A stretch of DNA of 8,999 nt from Verrucomicrobiota bacterium (GTDB lineage: Bacteria > Verrucomicrobiota > Verrucomicrobiia > Opitutales > Seribacteraceae). The stretch is taken from assembly GCA_030830145.1 (NCBI GenBank), contig JAURNO010000048.1:1-8999 (forward strand), given 5' to 3'. Positions 1 to 7,333 of this stretch are shown here, piece by piece (position 1 is the first letter of the stretch; each line of letters starts with the position of its first letter). A program made the translations under genes and the position numbers. The notes beneath the pieces were generated by a model. The model was given only the letters and a program-made list of their open reading frames with translations. It was not told where the DNA came from and made no database searches.

Positions 1-441
1 TCTCATTCCATTCTCTATTTCAGGGCCTTTGCTCAAAGCGTGGGTGATATCACCTTGGGCAACATCCGAAAGATTTCGTTTGAGGGAAGTCTCAACCGAC
101 AAAACCAAACATCCTATCAGGAAGCTCTCTCGATTCTAACTCTCGATTCGATCAAGGAAGATGGTGGCTGGGTAAAAAGCCCTTGGTTTGGACGTTACAA
201 GAATTTCAATCATGGTTGGATATATCATTCTATCCACGGCTGGCTTTATCTTGCTTCCGACAACTTCAATGGCATTTGGGCATGGGCCGAGACGAGAGGT
301 TGGGTCTGGTCCAACAAAGCAGTATACCCCTTTCTTTACCAACCCAATATTGGAAATTGGATTTACGTCATGAGTAACGACGTTAACGAAGTTCGTTACT
401 ACAATTACTCAACCAATTTGTTTGAAAACGTTTTGCCTTAA
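1..441 (+). CDS. Partial exported-type protein, C-terminal Trp/Tyr-rich module (5' end outside window)
   Basis: The frame is open from base 1 to the TAA at 439-441, so I read it as the 3' end of a gene that starts before the window. A GTG at position 40 is the first possible internal start, but it has no convincing ribosome binding site. The last 85 or so residues are very rich in Trp, Tyr, Phe, Gly and Asn. They contain spaced motifs such as SPWFG, GWIYHSIHGWLY, GIWAWAETRGWVW, YPFLY and NWIYV, and end in a YYNYST segment. Family knowledge, from memory: this module recurs at the C-terminus of large predicted surface or secreted proteins in Opitutae and related Verrucomicrobiota, and its function is not known to me. 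No catalytic motif is visible. It converges with the aldo/keto reductase gene across a 64-base gap. The coding call is firm; the taxonomic association is moderate. Confidence 0.72.
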   Translation, partial: SHSILYFRAFAQSVGDITLGNIRKISFEGSLNRQNQTSYQEALSILTLDSIKEDGGWVKSPWFGRYKNFNHGWIYHSIHGWLYLASDNFNGIWAWAETRGWVWSNKAVYPFLYQPNIGNWIYVMSNDVNEVRYYNYSTNLFENVLP

Positions 442-505
442 ACGATCACAAAAAGGAGTCGCGGAGAGCTTGCGAAGAGGAGGAGGATATTAACCCTGCC
501 CCACC

Positions 506-1531
506 CTATTCCGTCGACCAAAGTGACTTGGGTAAATTGATCTTCGCCAGGATGCGATCAAGTTTCTGAAGCTCGTCTGCGGTAAAATCAGTCTGATTGA
601 CGGATTGTGCGTTCTCGAGGATCTGAGAAGCCGAACTGGCTCCAATCAGGGCACTCGTCACTCGTTGGTCACGCAAGACCCATGACAGAGCCATCTGAGC
701 CAGCGTCTGCCCTCTCTCACCGGCATGATCGTTCAATTCACTGATAACCCGAATGTTTTGTTCGCTTACTTCGTTCTTGCGCAAAGGAGATTGCTTTAGG
801 GTGGCCCTTGAACCATCGGGGATGCCGTTGAGATACTTGTCCGTAAGAAGCCCCTGAAAAAGGGGACAAAACGCGATAATGCCAAGACCAAGCTCTTCAC
901 ACGCATCCGTCAATCCCTCTTCAATCCAGCGATTGAGCATCGAATAATTAGGTTGATGAATAGCCAGGGGAGCAAAACCGTTTTCCTTGGTTACCGCGTA
1001 GGCTTCGCGGGTTAATGACTCGGAATAACTGCTGATGCCGGCGTAAAGAGCTTTCCCCTGGTTAACGGCCGTATCCAAAGCGCCCATGGTTTCGTCCAAG
1101 GGAGTATCGGGGTCGAACCGGTGGGAATAGAAGAAGTCGAAGTAATCGACGTTCATCCGCTTCAAGGATTGATCCAAACTAGCCAAAACATACTTGCGGG
1201 AACCCCATTCTCCATAGGGTCCGGGCCACATGTCGTACCCCGCCTTACTCGTGATCAGGATTTCATCGCGGGGAAGATCCTTGAGGATCGTACCAACGTT
1301 TTCCTCTGCGGAACCGTACGGTGGACCATAATTGTTGGCCAGATCGAAATGGGTAATGCCAGCGTCGAAAGCTGAATAAATCATCTCTCTCTGGCTCACC
1401 GTCGGTGATTCTCCCCCGAAATTATGCCAACAACCGAGAGTAATCGCGGGAAGTTTTACTCCCCATCGACCACATTTGCGGTACGGCATGCGTCCATCGT
1501 ATCGAGTTGGGCTCGGATTGTATTCGGTCAT
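506..1531 (-). CDS. gpr: Aldo/keto reductase, L-glyceraldehyde 3-phosphate reductase type (YghZ-like)
   Basis: Predicted cytosolic NADPH-dependent reductase of the AKR superfamily. It resembles E. coli YghZ (Gpr), which reduces L-glyceraldehyde 3-phosphate and can detoxify methylglyoxal. From the ATG at 1531 the protein has 341 residues, close to the family length. The catalytic tetrad is intact: Asp63 and Tyr68 in FDLANNYGPPYGS, Lys96 in TSKAGYDMWPGPYG, and His137 in FFYSHR. HQPNYSMLNRW, YLNGIP and the cofactor-binding LIGASSASQILENAQ near the C-terminus also match this subgroup. The start is uncertain. A TTG at 1552 would add seven residues (MFLILFA) and has a GAGG six bases upstream, whereas the ATG lacks a ribosome binding site but fits homologue length. 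The gene follows jetC by 51-72 bases on the same strand and may be co-transcribed with it; it stands where jetD would be expected. Substrate is inferred from family similarity. Confidence 0.93.
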   Translation of the reverse strand: MTEYNPSPTRYDGRMPYRKCGRWGVKLPAITLGCWHNFGGESPTVSQREMIYSAFDAGITHFDLANNYGPPYGSAEENVGTILKDLPRDEILITSKAGYDMWPGPYGEWGSRKYVLASLDQSLKRMNVDYFDFFYSHRFDPDTPLDETMGALDTAVNQGKALYAGISSYSESLTREAYAVTKENGFAPLAIHQPNYSMLNRWIEEGLTDACEELGLGIIAFCPLFQGLLTDKYLNGIPDGSRATLKQSPLRKNEVSEQNIRVISELNDHAGERGQTLAQMALSWVLRDQRVTSALIGASSASQILENAQSVNQTDFTADELQKLDRILAKINLPKSLWSTE

Positions 1532-1603
1532 GGCAAAAAGGATAAGAAACAACTTCCCCCTCTCGTCAAGAAGAGAGAGAGAACCAAAGACAGGATAAAC
1601 GGA

Positions 1604-4600
1604 CTAAGAATCGGCATCCACCGATTCGCCCTCTTCTGCGGCAACGGCATCCTCCTCGCTTTCGGACAGTTGATCACCGAGGTATTCCCGGACGCTCAAG
1701 TCACCGACGAAGGAAACTCCGTCGCGGCGTTCCACGACATGATATCGCTCCACGTACTTTTGCACCACATGAATCTTGGCGTCCAAAGGCTGAACGATAA
1801 GCAACTGAAGATGAAACTCCTTGAACAAATCGAGGAGAAACTGAGAAAACTCGTCATCGGTCTTGCTGAACATTTCGTCCACCGCAACCAACCTGAAGGT
1901 TTCAGTCTGTTTACCACCTACGTCGATTCCGTACTGGTAGGCGATTGCGGTAGCCAGAATTGTCGACGCGAGGCGGTTTTTCTCGCCTCCCGACTTACCG
2001 GCTGCCCCACTGTAGCTTTGTCGCAAAGTATCCTCGTCCTTGTAGAATTCGTCCGCCCGGAAACGAAACCAGTTCCTGACATCGATCACCCGTTCGGTCC
2101 AATTGGAATCCTGTTCCAATTCGCTTAGAAACTGTTCAACCCGATGGTAACGTTCGCGGCGGCGCTCGTCCTCGTCGTCGGCCTCCAGGTCACCCTCCAA
2201 GGCATGCCTGCGCAATTTCTTGAAACGGCGCACCCCGTCGTCTCCGGCATCCTCGAACTTCAGTTGAATGTAGGTCTCCTCCTTGCGGTCGAAGGTAACG
2301 CGGGAGAGATGCTCGTTCAACTCGTTGATACGTTTGCGAATGCGATCCCGGTGCGATTCGAGAGCCTCGCTGAATCCGGAAACTTCCTCGGGCACCTGAA
2401 CGCGCAAGAGTTCCTCGAAACGCTCCCGGTTCTTGGCCAAGTCCTCATCCTCGATTTGTCTACGTATTTCTTCGAAAGACGAATAGGTTGCATGATTGTA
2501 TCCCTCCTCCAAATCCAAGGTCAATTCATCTCGGAAAGCTTGGTTGCGGGCATCGGCGATAAAACGCTGCATGGCCGCCACGTTCTTGTCGCGAAACTTA
2601 TCCAAGCCCGATTCGAGTTTCTGAATTCTGTTTTCGAGCTTATGGGTCGCAATGCGAGCTGCTTCTTCAATCTGATCTGGTTCTTCGGGCGGCACGCCAA
2701 ACTCTTTTTCAATATCGTCGAAAAGAACTTTCAGTCGTTCCTCGGCCTGCTCCAATTCCTCCTCGGTAAGTTCCCCGCTCTCCTCATCGGGTGAGAGAAA
2801 TTCCTCTTTTGATTTTTTGAGCAATGACTTAAGCGAGGCGATGCGGGATTCGTTACGTTCGGCTCGAGCTTCCACCCCGCCGATTCTTTGCAGAACCTCA
2901 TCTCGGGTTGTCTGGGATTTCTCCAACTTTTGCTCGGCGGCATCTCGATCTTCCTTGAGTTTCTTCAAGACGTTCGAGCCACCTACGATTACGCGTTCTT
3001 CCTCTTCCAAATCCGCAATCCGCGTGGCCAAACCGACATGATCTACGTCGGCAAATTCATTGGCACACGCTTGCAATTGGGCGCCGGAACGCACCTTGGA
3101 GCGCAAGGCCAGTCTTTCACTCTCCGCTTCCCGTAGAGCTCGGCCGGATTTATCGACCTCTTCACGCCATTTGGACAAAGAATCGTCCAAGGTCTTTTGC
3201 TTTATGGAGACGTCCCAACCCATGACCCAAGTGCTTGCATCCTCGAGAAAAAACGTGTCGTCCTTTTCGCGCAAGAGGCCATTGCTCTTTGCCAAACCAT
3301 CTAATGTCAAAGCATTCTTGGATTTGGCAAAGGATGCATCCCGTTTTTCCTTGCAGAGGTGGGGAAATCGTTCAGCCAAAGCCGACCTCAACCAAACTTG
3401 ACGAATTTCTTCCATTTCCGGACGAATTGAAAGTTTCGCCGTCAATGATTCATCGTGCAGTTTGGGTTCCTTGGGGTCCGGGTGTGGACAAACGAAAGCC
3501 AAACGCTCACCAAGATGGTTTTCCTCCAAGTAAGCCTCGGCTTCCTTTGCCAATTTCTGGGACACGACGATGGTAAGGGAAAAAGGCCTAAGAAGACGCT
3601 CAATCGGTCCTTTCCACTTATCTTCATCAGGAACCACCTGCACAAGTTCACCGACAAAAGGCAACTCTCCTGCATCCCGGTCTAAATGAGTCGCCAAGTC
3701 GTTCCGTAAACGAGCAAGCTCGTGAGGAATATTCGAATTGGCTTCCAGTAGAAAACTTCTCTCATTTTCAAGGGATTCGACCCGCTCGTCGCCCTTACGC
3801 AAAAGGTAGGAAATTTCCGGAATTTTCTCGTCCAATTCGGCGACCTTGGCTTCGAGTCGTGGTAATTGTGTATCGAGTTCCCTCCGCAAGGTCAGAAAAT
3901 CCTCCTCTTCTTTGACCGTCGCACCCTTTTCCCAAAAAGAAAGATGTCGATCGAATACGACCGCCCGTTTGGAGACAACCTCCCGCTTGTCGCGCAAACG
4001 ATCCATTTCTGCTCCCACTTGCTCGAGTCGTCTGTTCTCGTCACTGTCCGACAAAGCCCTTTCCAAGTGATTGAGCTTTTCTCTCAAACGGTCGACCTCG
4101 ATCCGCGAGCTCTTGAGACGGGCCCTTTCGGCTTCCTCCTGATGCTTGAGTTCGTCAATCCATTCGATTCTCTGATCCAGTTCGGACTGAGCGAAGAAAG
4201 GTTCCGTTGCTCGGTGCAAATCCTCGGCATGATCACGTTCCTTGGAACCCTCGAGAAAAGAGTCGTGGGTGCCTTTGATCTCCTCCAATTGCTCGAGTTG
4301 ATAGGCAGCCGTCTCGATACGGCGGTGCGTACTGCGCAAATCATCGAAACGCTCCTGCAAAGCAAGTAACTTTTCTTTGGACCCACCATCGTCAAGCATA
4401 TGTTCGCGAATGAACTGGGTGAGATCCTTGACGTCCTTGATGCAGACCGCCTGATTGAAAATCGACATGGGAGACCGACTTCCCAAATCGGTGTCCATGA
4501 ACAGCATAGATTCGAATTTCTTATGATAAGCCGTGAAGGAATCAAAGGTGATCAACCCCCGGTCCTTGATAATCCTCCTGATATTGTCTACGTCCCCGAG

Positions 4601-5107
4601 ATCATTGAAATCTTCCTCGATGGAGAGTTTTCTTTTTTCGACCAAATAAATCTTTTCTACTTTGCCACTAGGTAAGCACCACAAAACCTGAGCCACGGAA
4701 ACATCGGTCTTGTACGCCTCGTTGTAAAACCAGGCAAGCAACACGGTATACGATTCTCCGGGTTTGCGGAGCGTTTCCTTCCGTCCCTGACCAGTCGTTG
4801 CGTCATGAATCTCGGAATAGGCCCCGAGTACATAATCGCGCTCGTTTCTTTCCCGGCTTCCCGCTTGACTGGAAGCAACGTTGTAGTTGCGGACGCGGTT
4901 GGGCACGAGAAGGGTTAGCAGGGCATCAACAATGGTCGATTTACCGGAACCATTTCGGCCGGTGACCATGGACGTCCGTCCGTCGGGACGCATGGAATAC
5001 ACTTCATTGTGAAAGGTTCCCCAATTCAAAAGGGACAATTCGTGCAGGCGATAACCCGCAGTTGATTTGTCCGGCGAAAATTCTAGTTCTAATTGAGATT
5101 CAAGCAT
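1604..5107 (-). CDS. jetC: JetC/MksB: SMC-like coiled-coil ATPase of a Wadjet/Mks complex
   Basis: The motor subunit of a Wadjet/MksBEF-type SMC complex, expected to dimerise, bind ATP between its heads and extrude DNA loops. The N-terminal head has an NWGTF motif (about residues 28-32) and Walker A GRNGSGKST (50-58). The C-terminal head has the signature KSGGEKNRLASTILATAIAY (about 1038 onward) and Walker B ending in VAVDE (Asp1077, Glu1078), so ATPase residues look intact. Charged heptad-like stretches at about 255-455 and 640-950 form the coiled-coil arms. They flank a compact hinge-side domain with IPHEL, ELPFVGELV and VMGWDV, landmarks typical of JetC rather than classical Smc. The tail after about residue 1118 is strongly acidic. 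The ATG lies 8 bases inside the end of jetB and has a strong ribosome binding site. No jetD follows. Naming as jetC or mksB depends on whether the complex is defensive, which the sequence alone does not settle. Confidence 0.95.
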   Translation of the reverse strand: MLESQLELEFSPDKSTAGYRLHELSLLNWGTFHNEVYSMRPDGRTSMVTGRNGSGKSTIVDALLTLLVPNRVRNYNVASSQAGSRERNERDYVLGAYSEIHDATTGQGRKETLRKPGESYTVLLAWFYNEAYKTDVSVAQVLWCLPSGKVEKIYLVEKRKLSIEEDFNDLGDVDNIRRIIKDRGLITFDSFTAYHKKFESMLFMDTDLGSRSPMSIFNQAVCIKDVKDLTQFIREHMLDDGGSKEKLLALQERFDDLRSTHRRIETAAYQLEQLEEIKGTHDSFLEGSKERDHAEDLHRATEPFFAQSELDQRIEWIDELKHQEEAERARLKSSRIEVDRLREKLNHLERALSDSDENRRLEQVGAEMDRLRDKREVVSKRAVVFDRHLSFWEKGATVKEEEDFLTLRRELDTQLPRLEAKVAELDEKIPEISYLLRKGDERVESLENERSFLLEANSNIPHELARLRNDLATHLDRDAGELPFVGELVQVVPDEDKWKGPIERLLRPFSLTIVVSQKLAKEAEAYLEENHLGERLAFVCPHPDPKEPKLHDESLTAKLSIRPEMEEIRQVWLRSALAERFPHLCKEKRDASFAKSKNALTLDGLAKSNGLLREKDDTFFLEDASTWVMGWDVSIKQKTLDDSLSKWREEVDKSGRALREAESERLALRSKVRSGAQLQACANEFADVDHVGLATRIADLEEEERVIVGGSNVLKKLKEDRDAAEQKLEKSQTTRDEVLQRIGGVEARAERNESRIASLKSLLKKSKEEFLSPDEESGELTEEELEQAEERLKVLFDDIEKEFGVPPEEPDQIEEAARIATHKLENRIQKLESGLDKFRDKNVAAMQRFIADARNQAFRDELTLDLEEGYNHATYSSFEEIRRQIEDEDLAKNRERFEELLRVQVPEEVSGFSEALESHRDRIRKRINELNEHLSRVTFDRKEETYIQLKFEDAGDDGVRRFKKLRRHALEGDLEADDEDERRRERYHRVEQFLSELEQDSNWTERVIDVRNWFRFRADEFYKDEDTLRQSYSGAAGKSGGEKNRLASTILATAIAYQYGIDVGGKQTETFRLVAVDEMFSKTDDEFSQFLLDLFKEFHLQLLIVQPLDAKIHVVQKYVERYHVVERRDGVSFVGDLSVREYLGDQLSESEEDAVAAEEGESVDADS

Positions 5108-5723
5108 CTTCTTCCTCCATTTCGTCGTCTATTTCCGGCAGGCGCCTTTTGATTTGGTCGCGAACTTCAGCTAACTTCTCAGGCGGCAATTTTGCCTTAA
5201 TGATCCTTTCCACGCGATAAAGTCCCTCGTCCCGGTCACGAACCTTCTTTAAGATTCCCCACTCTTCGAACTTGGTGACCAGAGAGGAAATCTGGCGATG
5301 AATTTTCTTTTCGTCATGCAGTTCCGGGTAATAAGAAACCATCATTTCCCGCAAATCCAAAGCTGACCTGTACAAATGGTCGCCATCCTCCTGGCTCTGT
5401 TCGAAACGCATGAGTTCCTCACGCAAAAGAACCATAAAGATCGTTTGGTGATAGGTCAGGCGCGTACGTCGGAGAACTCTCGGAAGAGGAGAAGTCTGAG
5501 CGTCGTCCCATCCCTCGTTGCTTTCTTCCTCCTCCTCGCATTGCCTGATAAAGGCGTAACCGGCATTGTCGTCTCTGGCAACTTCGAGGCCCATTTCGAC
5601 AAAGTGACTCTTTATTTTGTCCCATTCCGCGCCAAGGCGACCCCACAAGTCGAGATCCTCCTGATAAATGGGTCCGTTGAGAAGTCGTACGATGACATGT
5701 CGATGTGTTATGGCTGGATTCAT
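5100..5723 (-). CDS. jetB: JetB/MksE: DUF4194 kite-type subunit
   Basis: A 207-residue protein of the DUF4194 family (JetB, MksE). In these complexes it is a winged-helix 'kite' subunit that binds the kleisin JetA and helps load DNA. Family landmarks are LLNGPIYQEDLDLWGRL near the N-terminus (about 15-30), a GLEVARDDNAGYAFIRQ segment (about 45-61), then LPRVLRRTRLTYHQTIFMVLLREEL (from about residue 80) and a second winged-helix-like stretch ending in GLYRVERIIKAKL. A short Glu/Asp-rich loop (CEEEEESNE) separates the first and second parts. The C-terminus is acidic (EIDDEMEEEDA). Its ATG overlaps the jetA stop codon in an ATGA, and no clear ribosome binding site precedes it, so it is probably translated by reinitiation after jetA. 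Its end overlaps jetC by 8 bases. Confidence 0.93.
   Translation of the reverse strand: MNPAITHRHVIVRLLNGPIYQEDLDLWGRLGAEWDKIKSHFVEMGLEVARDDNAGYAFIRQCEEEEESNEGWDDAQTSPLPRVLRRTRLTYHQTIFMVLLREELMRFEQSQEDGDHLYRSALDLREMMVSYYPELHDEKKIHRQISSLVTKFEEWGILKKVRDRDEGLYRVERIIKAKLPPEKLAEVRDQIKRRLPEIDDEMEEEDA
5114..5118 (-). promoter_or_regulatory. Strong ribosome binding site of jetC
   Basis: The minus strand reads GGAGG six bases before the jetC ATG, inside the last codons of jetB. It is the only textbook Shine-Dalgarno sequence near a start codon in the jetABC set. The same bases encode the Glu-rich end of JetB. Confidence 0.8.
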
Positions 5724-7174
5724 AAGCTGTGTTTTTGAAAGATAAGTTGTTCCACCTCTACGTAACGGGGTTGAGCCGGACGGTTCAGGTCAATGGTTAC
5801 GAGTTCATCCTTGAGAATTTCATGTCGGTTTTCCTCGCCCGCGATCACGCGGTAGCAAACTACGTCCACTACACCACGCTCCAAGGGGTAACGATCAACC
5901 ATATCAGTAAGACTGGCTTTATCCTGGTCCACCAAGACTTCATCGACCCGCTCGCGAAATTTCCCCAAATCCAAAGGTTCGCCGACTGATTGAAGGATTT
6001 CGTTCATCCACTCGGAGTCGTCGGGTTTGGCGCTTTTGACGGAGGCGAAAGGTTCGACGGCTTTGGGTTCCCAAAATTCGGCTTCCATCAAACCGAACAA
6101 TTGCGGGCGTATTTCGATCTCAAAATCCCAATCTTCCGGAGGTTGATCACGCAGCCGAAAGGCCTGTCTGCGAATTCTCGAAAGAGTATCCCGGACATGG
6201 CGGCCTCCACCGCCGGCATGTTCGCCAACCACCTGCCTGAGTTTCCGGCTTATTCTACCGTAAGCTCCGTGAGCCGCACCTGCCTCGCCAAAGAGACGGT
6301 CTCCAAGATCGGAAAAGGTTTTGTTGGTATCCAAACCTCGCTTGCGCGCAATCTGTGAGGTTTGTTCAGCCAAAGTCCTGAGTTGGCGGGCCAATGAAGG
6401 GTTCGTCATCATATTGCGGAACCCGAAATAACTCTTGCCCTGATCGCATGACCTGAGTTGCTCGTCGGAATCGAGCACATGCTCCACAATATCTCCCTTG
6501 GATGCTTCCCCCTGCGCATAGAGGGTTGAAATTTCCCGGGCATGGTCCTTGAAAAACTCTTCGATGGCCCGAAAATCCGAAAGGAAATGCTCCACCAAAT
6601 CGGACAGGTCGTACACTTGATCACGAATGACGTCTTCGCCGAAAATCGGAGCTTCTCCAGTTTCCTGAATCCTCCTGATTTCCTCATCGATATCATCGCG
6701 CTTGCGGGACAGTTCCCTTATGCGAGCTTCCGGATCGGCATTCACGCCCTGGGCCAAGTTCTGCATCTCAAGCATGATCCGGTTGAAACGCGACTCCGTG
6801 GTTGCATAACCGCGGTGTTGGAGGGCAAGAAGATCCTGCAACCAACTCAACGCCTTTTCCGAGTGCCTGGTGAGGCGGAAAACGTATTCCTCCCTCTCCT
6901 CATTGTAAACTTTGGTCATGTACCGGTGATCTTCATCGCACCACTCGTCCAAATATTCTTGAGGGAGACGTTTGGGTGCGTCGTAATCCTCCAACTCCCT
7001 CATTTGCTCGATGTGCTCGGCAAGGGTCGCCGCAAGTTCTTCTTCCGAAGCCTCGACTACTCCCCACTTTTTGAAGGTCTTCGTAAAGAAGCCTACAACG
7101 AAGGAGCCTAAGCGACCACGCATGAGCCGCAATGCCGGCGACTCCTCAAACAAGTGAAGAAATTCCTCATCCAT
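5720..7174 (-). CDS. jetA: JetA/MksF: DUF3375 kleisin-like subunit
   Basis: A 484-residue DUF3375 family protein (JetA, MksF), the kleisin-like subunit that bridges the two JetC heads and binds JetB. The N-terminus has the typical ESPALRLMRGRLGSFVVGFF segment (from about residue 11). It is followed by PQEYLDEW, an LTRHSEKALSWL helix (101-112), the conserved TESRF (126-130), a long helix RIRELSRKRDDIDEEIRRI (151-169), DFRAIEEFF (200-208), and the family signature SCDQGKSYFGF (242-252). The C-terminal third is a separate domain that ends without extra sequence. Length and motif order match full-length family members, so the gene looks intact. The start is the only ATG near the N-terminus; no good ribosome binding site precedes it. 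It is the first gene of the jetABC set and lies 159 bases downstream of the lipoprotein gene on the same strand. Confidence 0.94.
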   Translation of the reverse strand: MDEEFLHLFEESPALRLMRGRLGSFVVGFFTKTFKKWGVVEASEEELAATLAEHIEQMRELEDYDAPKRLPQEYLDEWCDEDHRYMTKVYNEEREEYVFRLTRHSEKALSWLQDLLALQHRGYATTESRFNRIMLEMQNLAQGVNADPEARIRELSRKRDDIDEEIRRIQETGEAPIFGEDVIRDQVYDLSDLVEHFLSDFRAIEEFFKDHAREISTLYAQGEASKGDIVEHVLDSDEQLRSCDQGKSYFGFRNMMTNPSLARQLRTLAEQTSQIARKRGLDTNKTFSDLGDRLFGEAGAAHGAYGRISRKLRQVVGEHAGGGGRHVRDTLSRIRRQAFRLRDQPPEDWDFEIEIRPQLFGLMEAEFWEPKAVEPFASVKSAKPDDSEWMNEILQSVGEPLDLGKFRERVDEVLVDQDKASLTDMVDRYPLERGVVDVVCYRVIAGEENRHEILKDELVTIDLNRPAQPRYVEVEQLIFQKHSL

Positions 7175-7240
7175 AACAATATACTGGGTTACAACCTCTA
7201 CTTCTCAATCTGAAGGCTCGCCACCCTAAGTCAAAGAGAA

Positions 7241-7268
7241 GTTATCACCATCGAGAAATCATTGTGAA
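7241..7268 (-). promoter_or_regulatory. Weak candidate promoter for jetA
   Basis: On the minus strand TTCACA (7268-7263, five of six matches to the -35 consensus) is followed after 16 bases by GATAAC (7246-7241, four of six matches to the -10 consensus). Transcription would begin about 60 bases before the jetA ATG. The 159-base gap after the lipoprotein gene makes a promoter for jetABC plausible here, but the match is modest and could be chance. Confidence 0.22.
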
Positions 7269-7333
7269 GAACACACCCAAGTGCCTATCAACCAATGCTC
7301 GTCAGATCTGGAACCGGCAAAAGCCGAAGTCGA

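Noticed and set aside
459..475. Possible terminator after the aldo/keto reductase (TCGC stem, 9-base loop, GCGA, then a short T run on the minus strand)
   Set aside because: The stem is only four base pairs and the T run (five bases) does not follow it directly, so it is too weak to annotate.
1571..1582. GA dinucleotide run between jetC and the aldo/keto reductase
   Set aside because: A very short purine run in an intergenic spacer; chance is a sufficient explanation.
1424..2794. Long plus-strand open frames (up to 234 codons) opposite jetC
   Set aside because: They lie fully antisense to a well-supported SMC gene, show no recognisable motifs, and arise from the codon bias of the charged coiled-coil sequence. 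The same holds for the plus-strand frames opposite jetB and jetA (5376-5738, 5990-6358, 6542-7111).
7315..7326. Hairpin CGGC-AAAA-GCCG just after the lipoprotein stop codon
   Set aside because: The stem is only four base pairs and no T-tract follows on the minus strand, so an intrinsic terminator is not supported.
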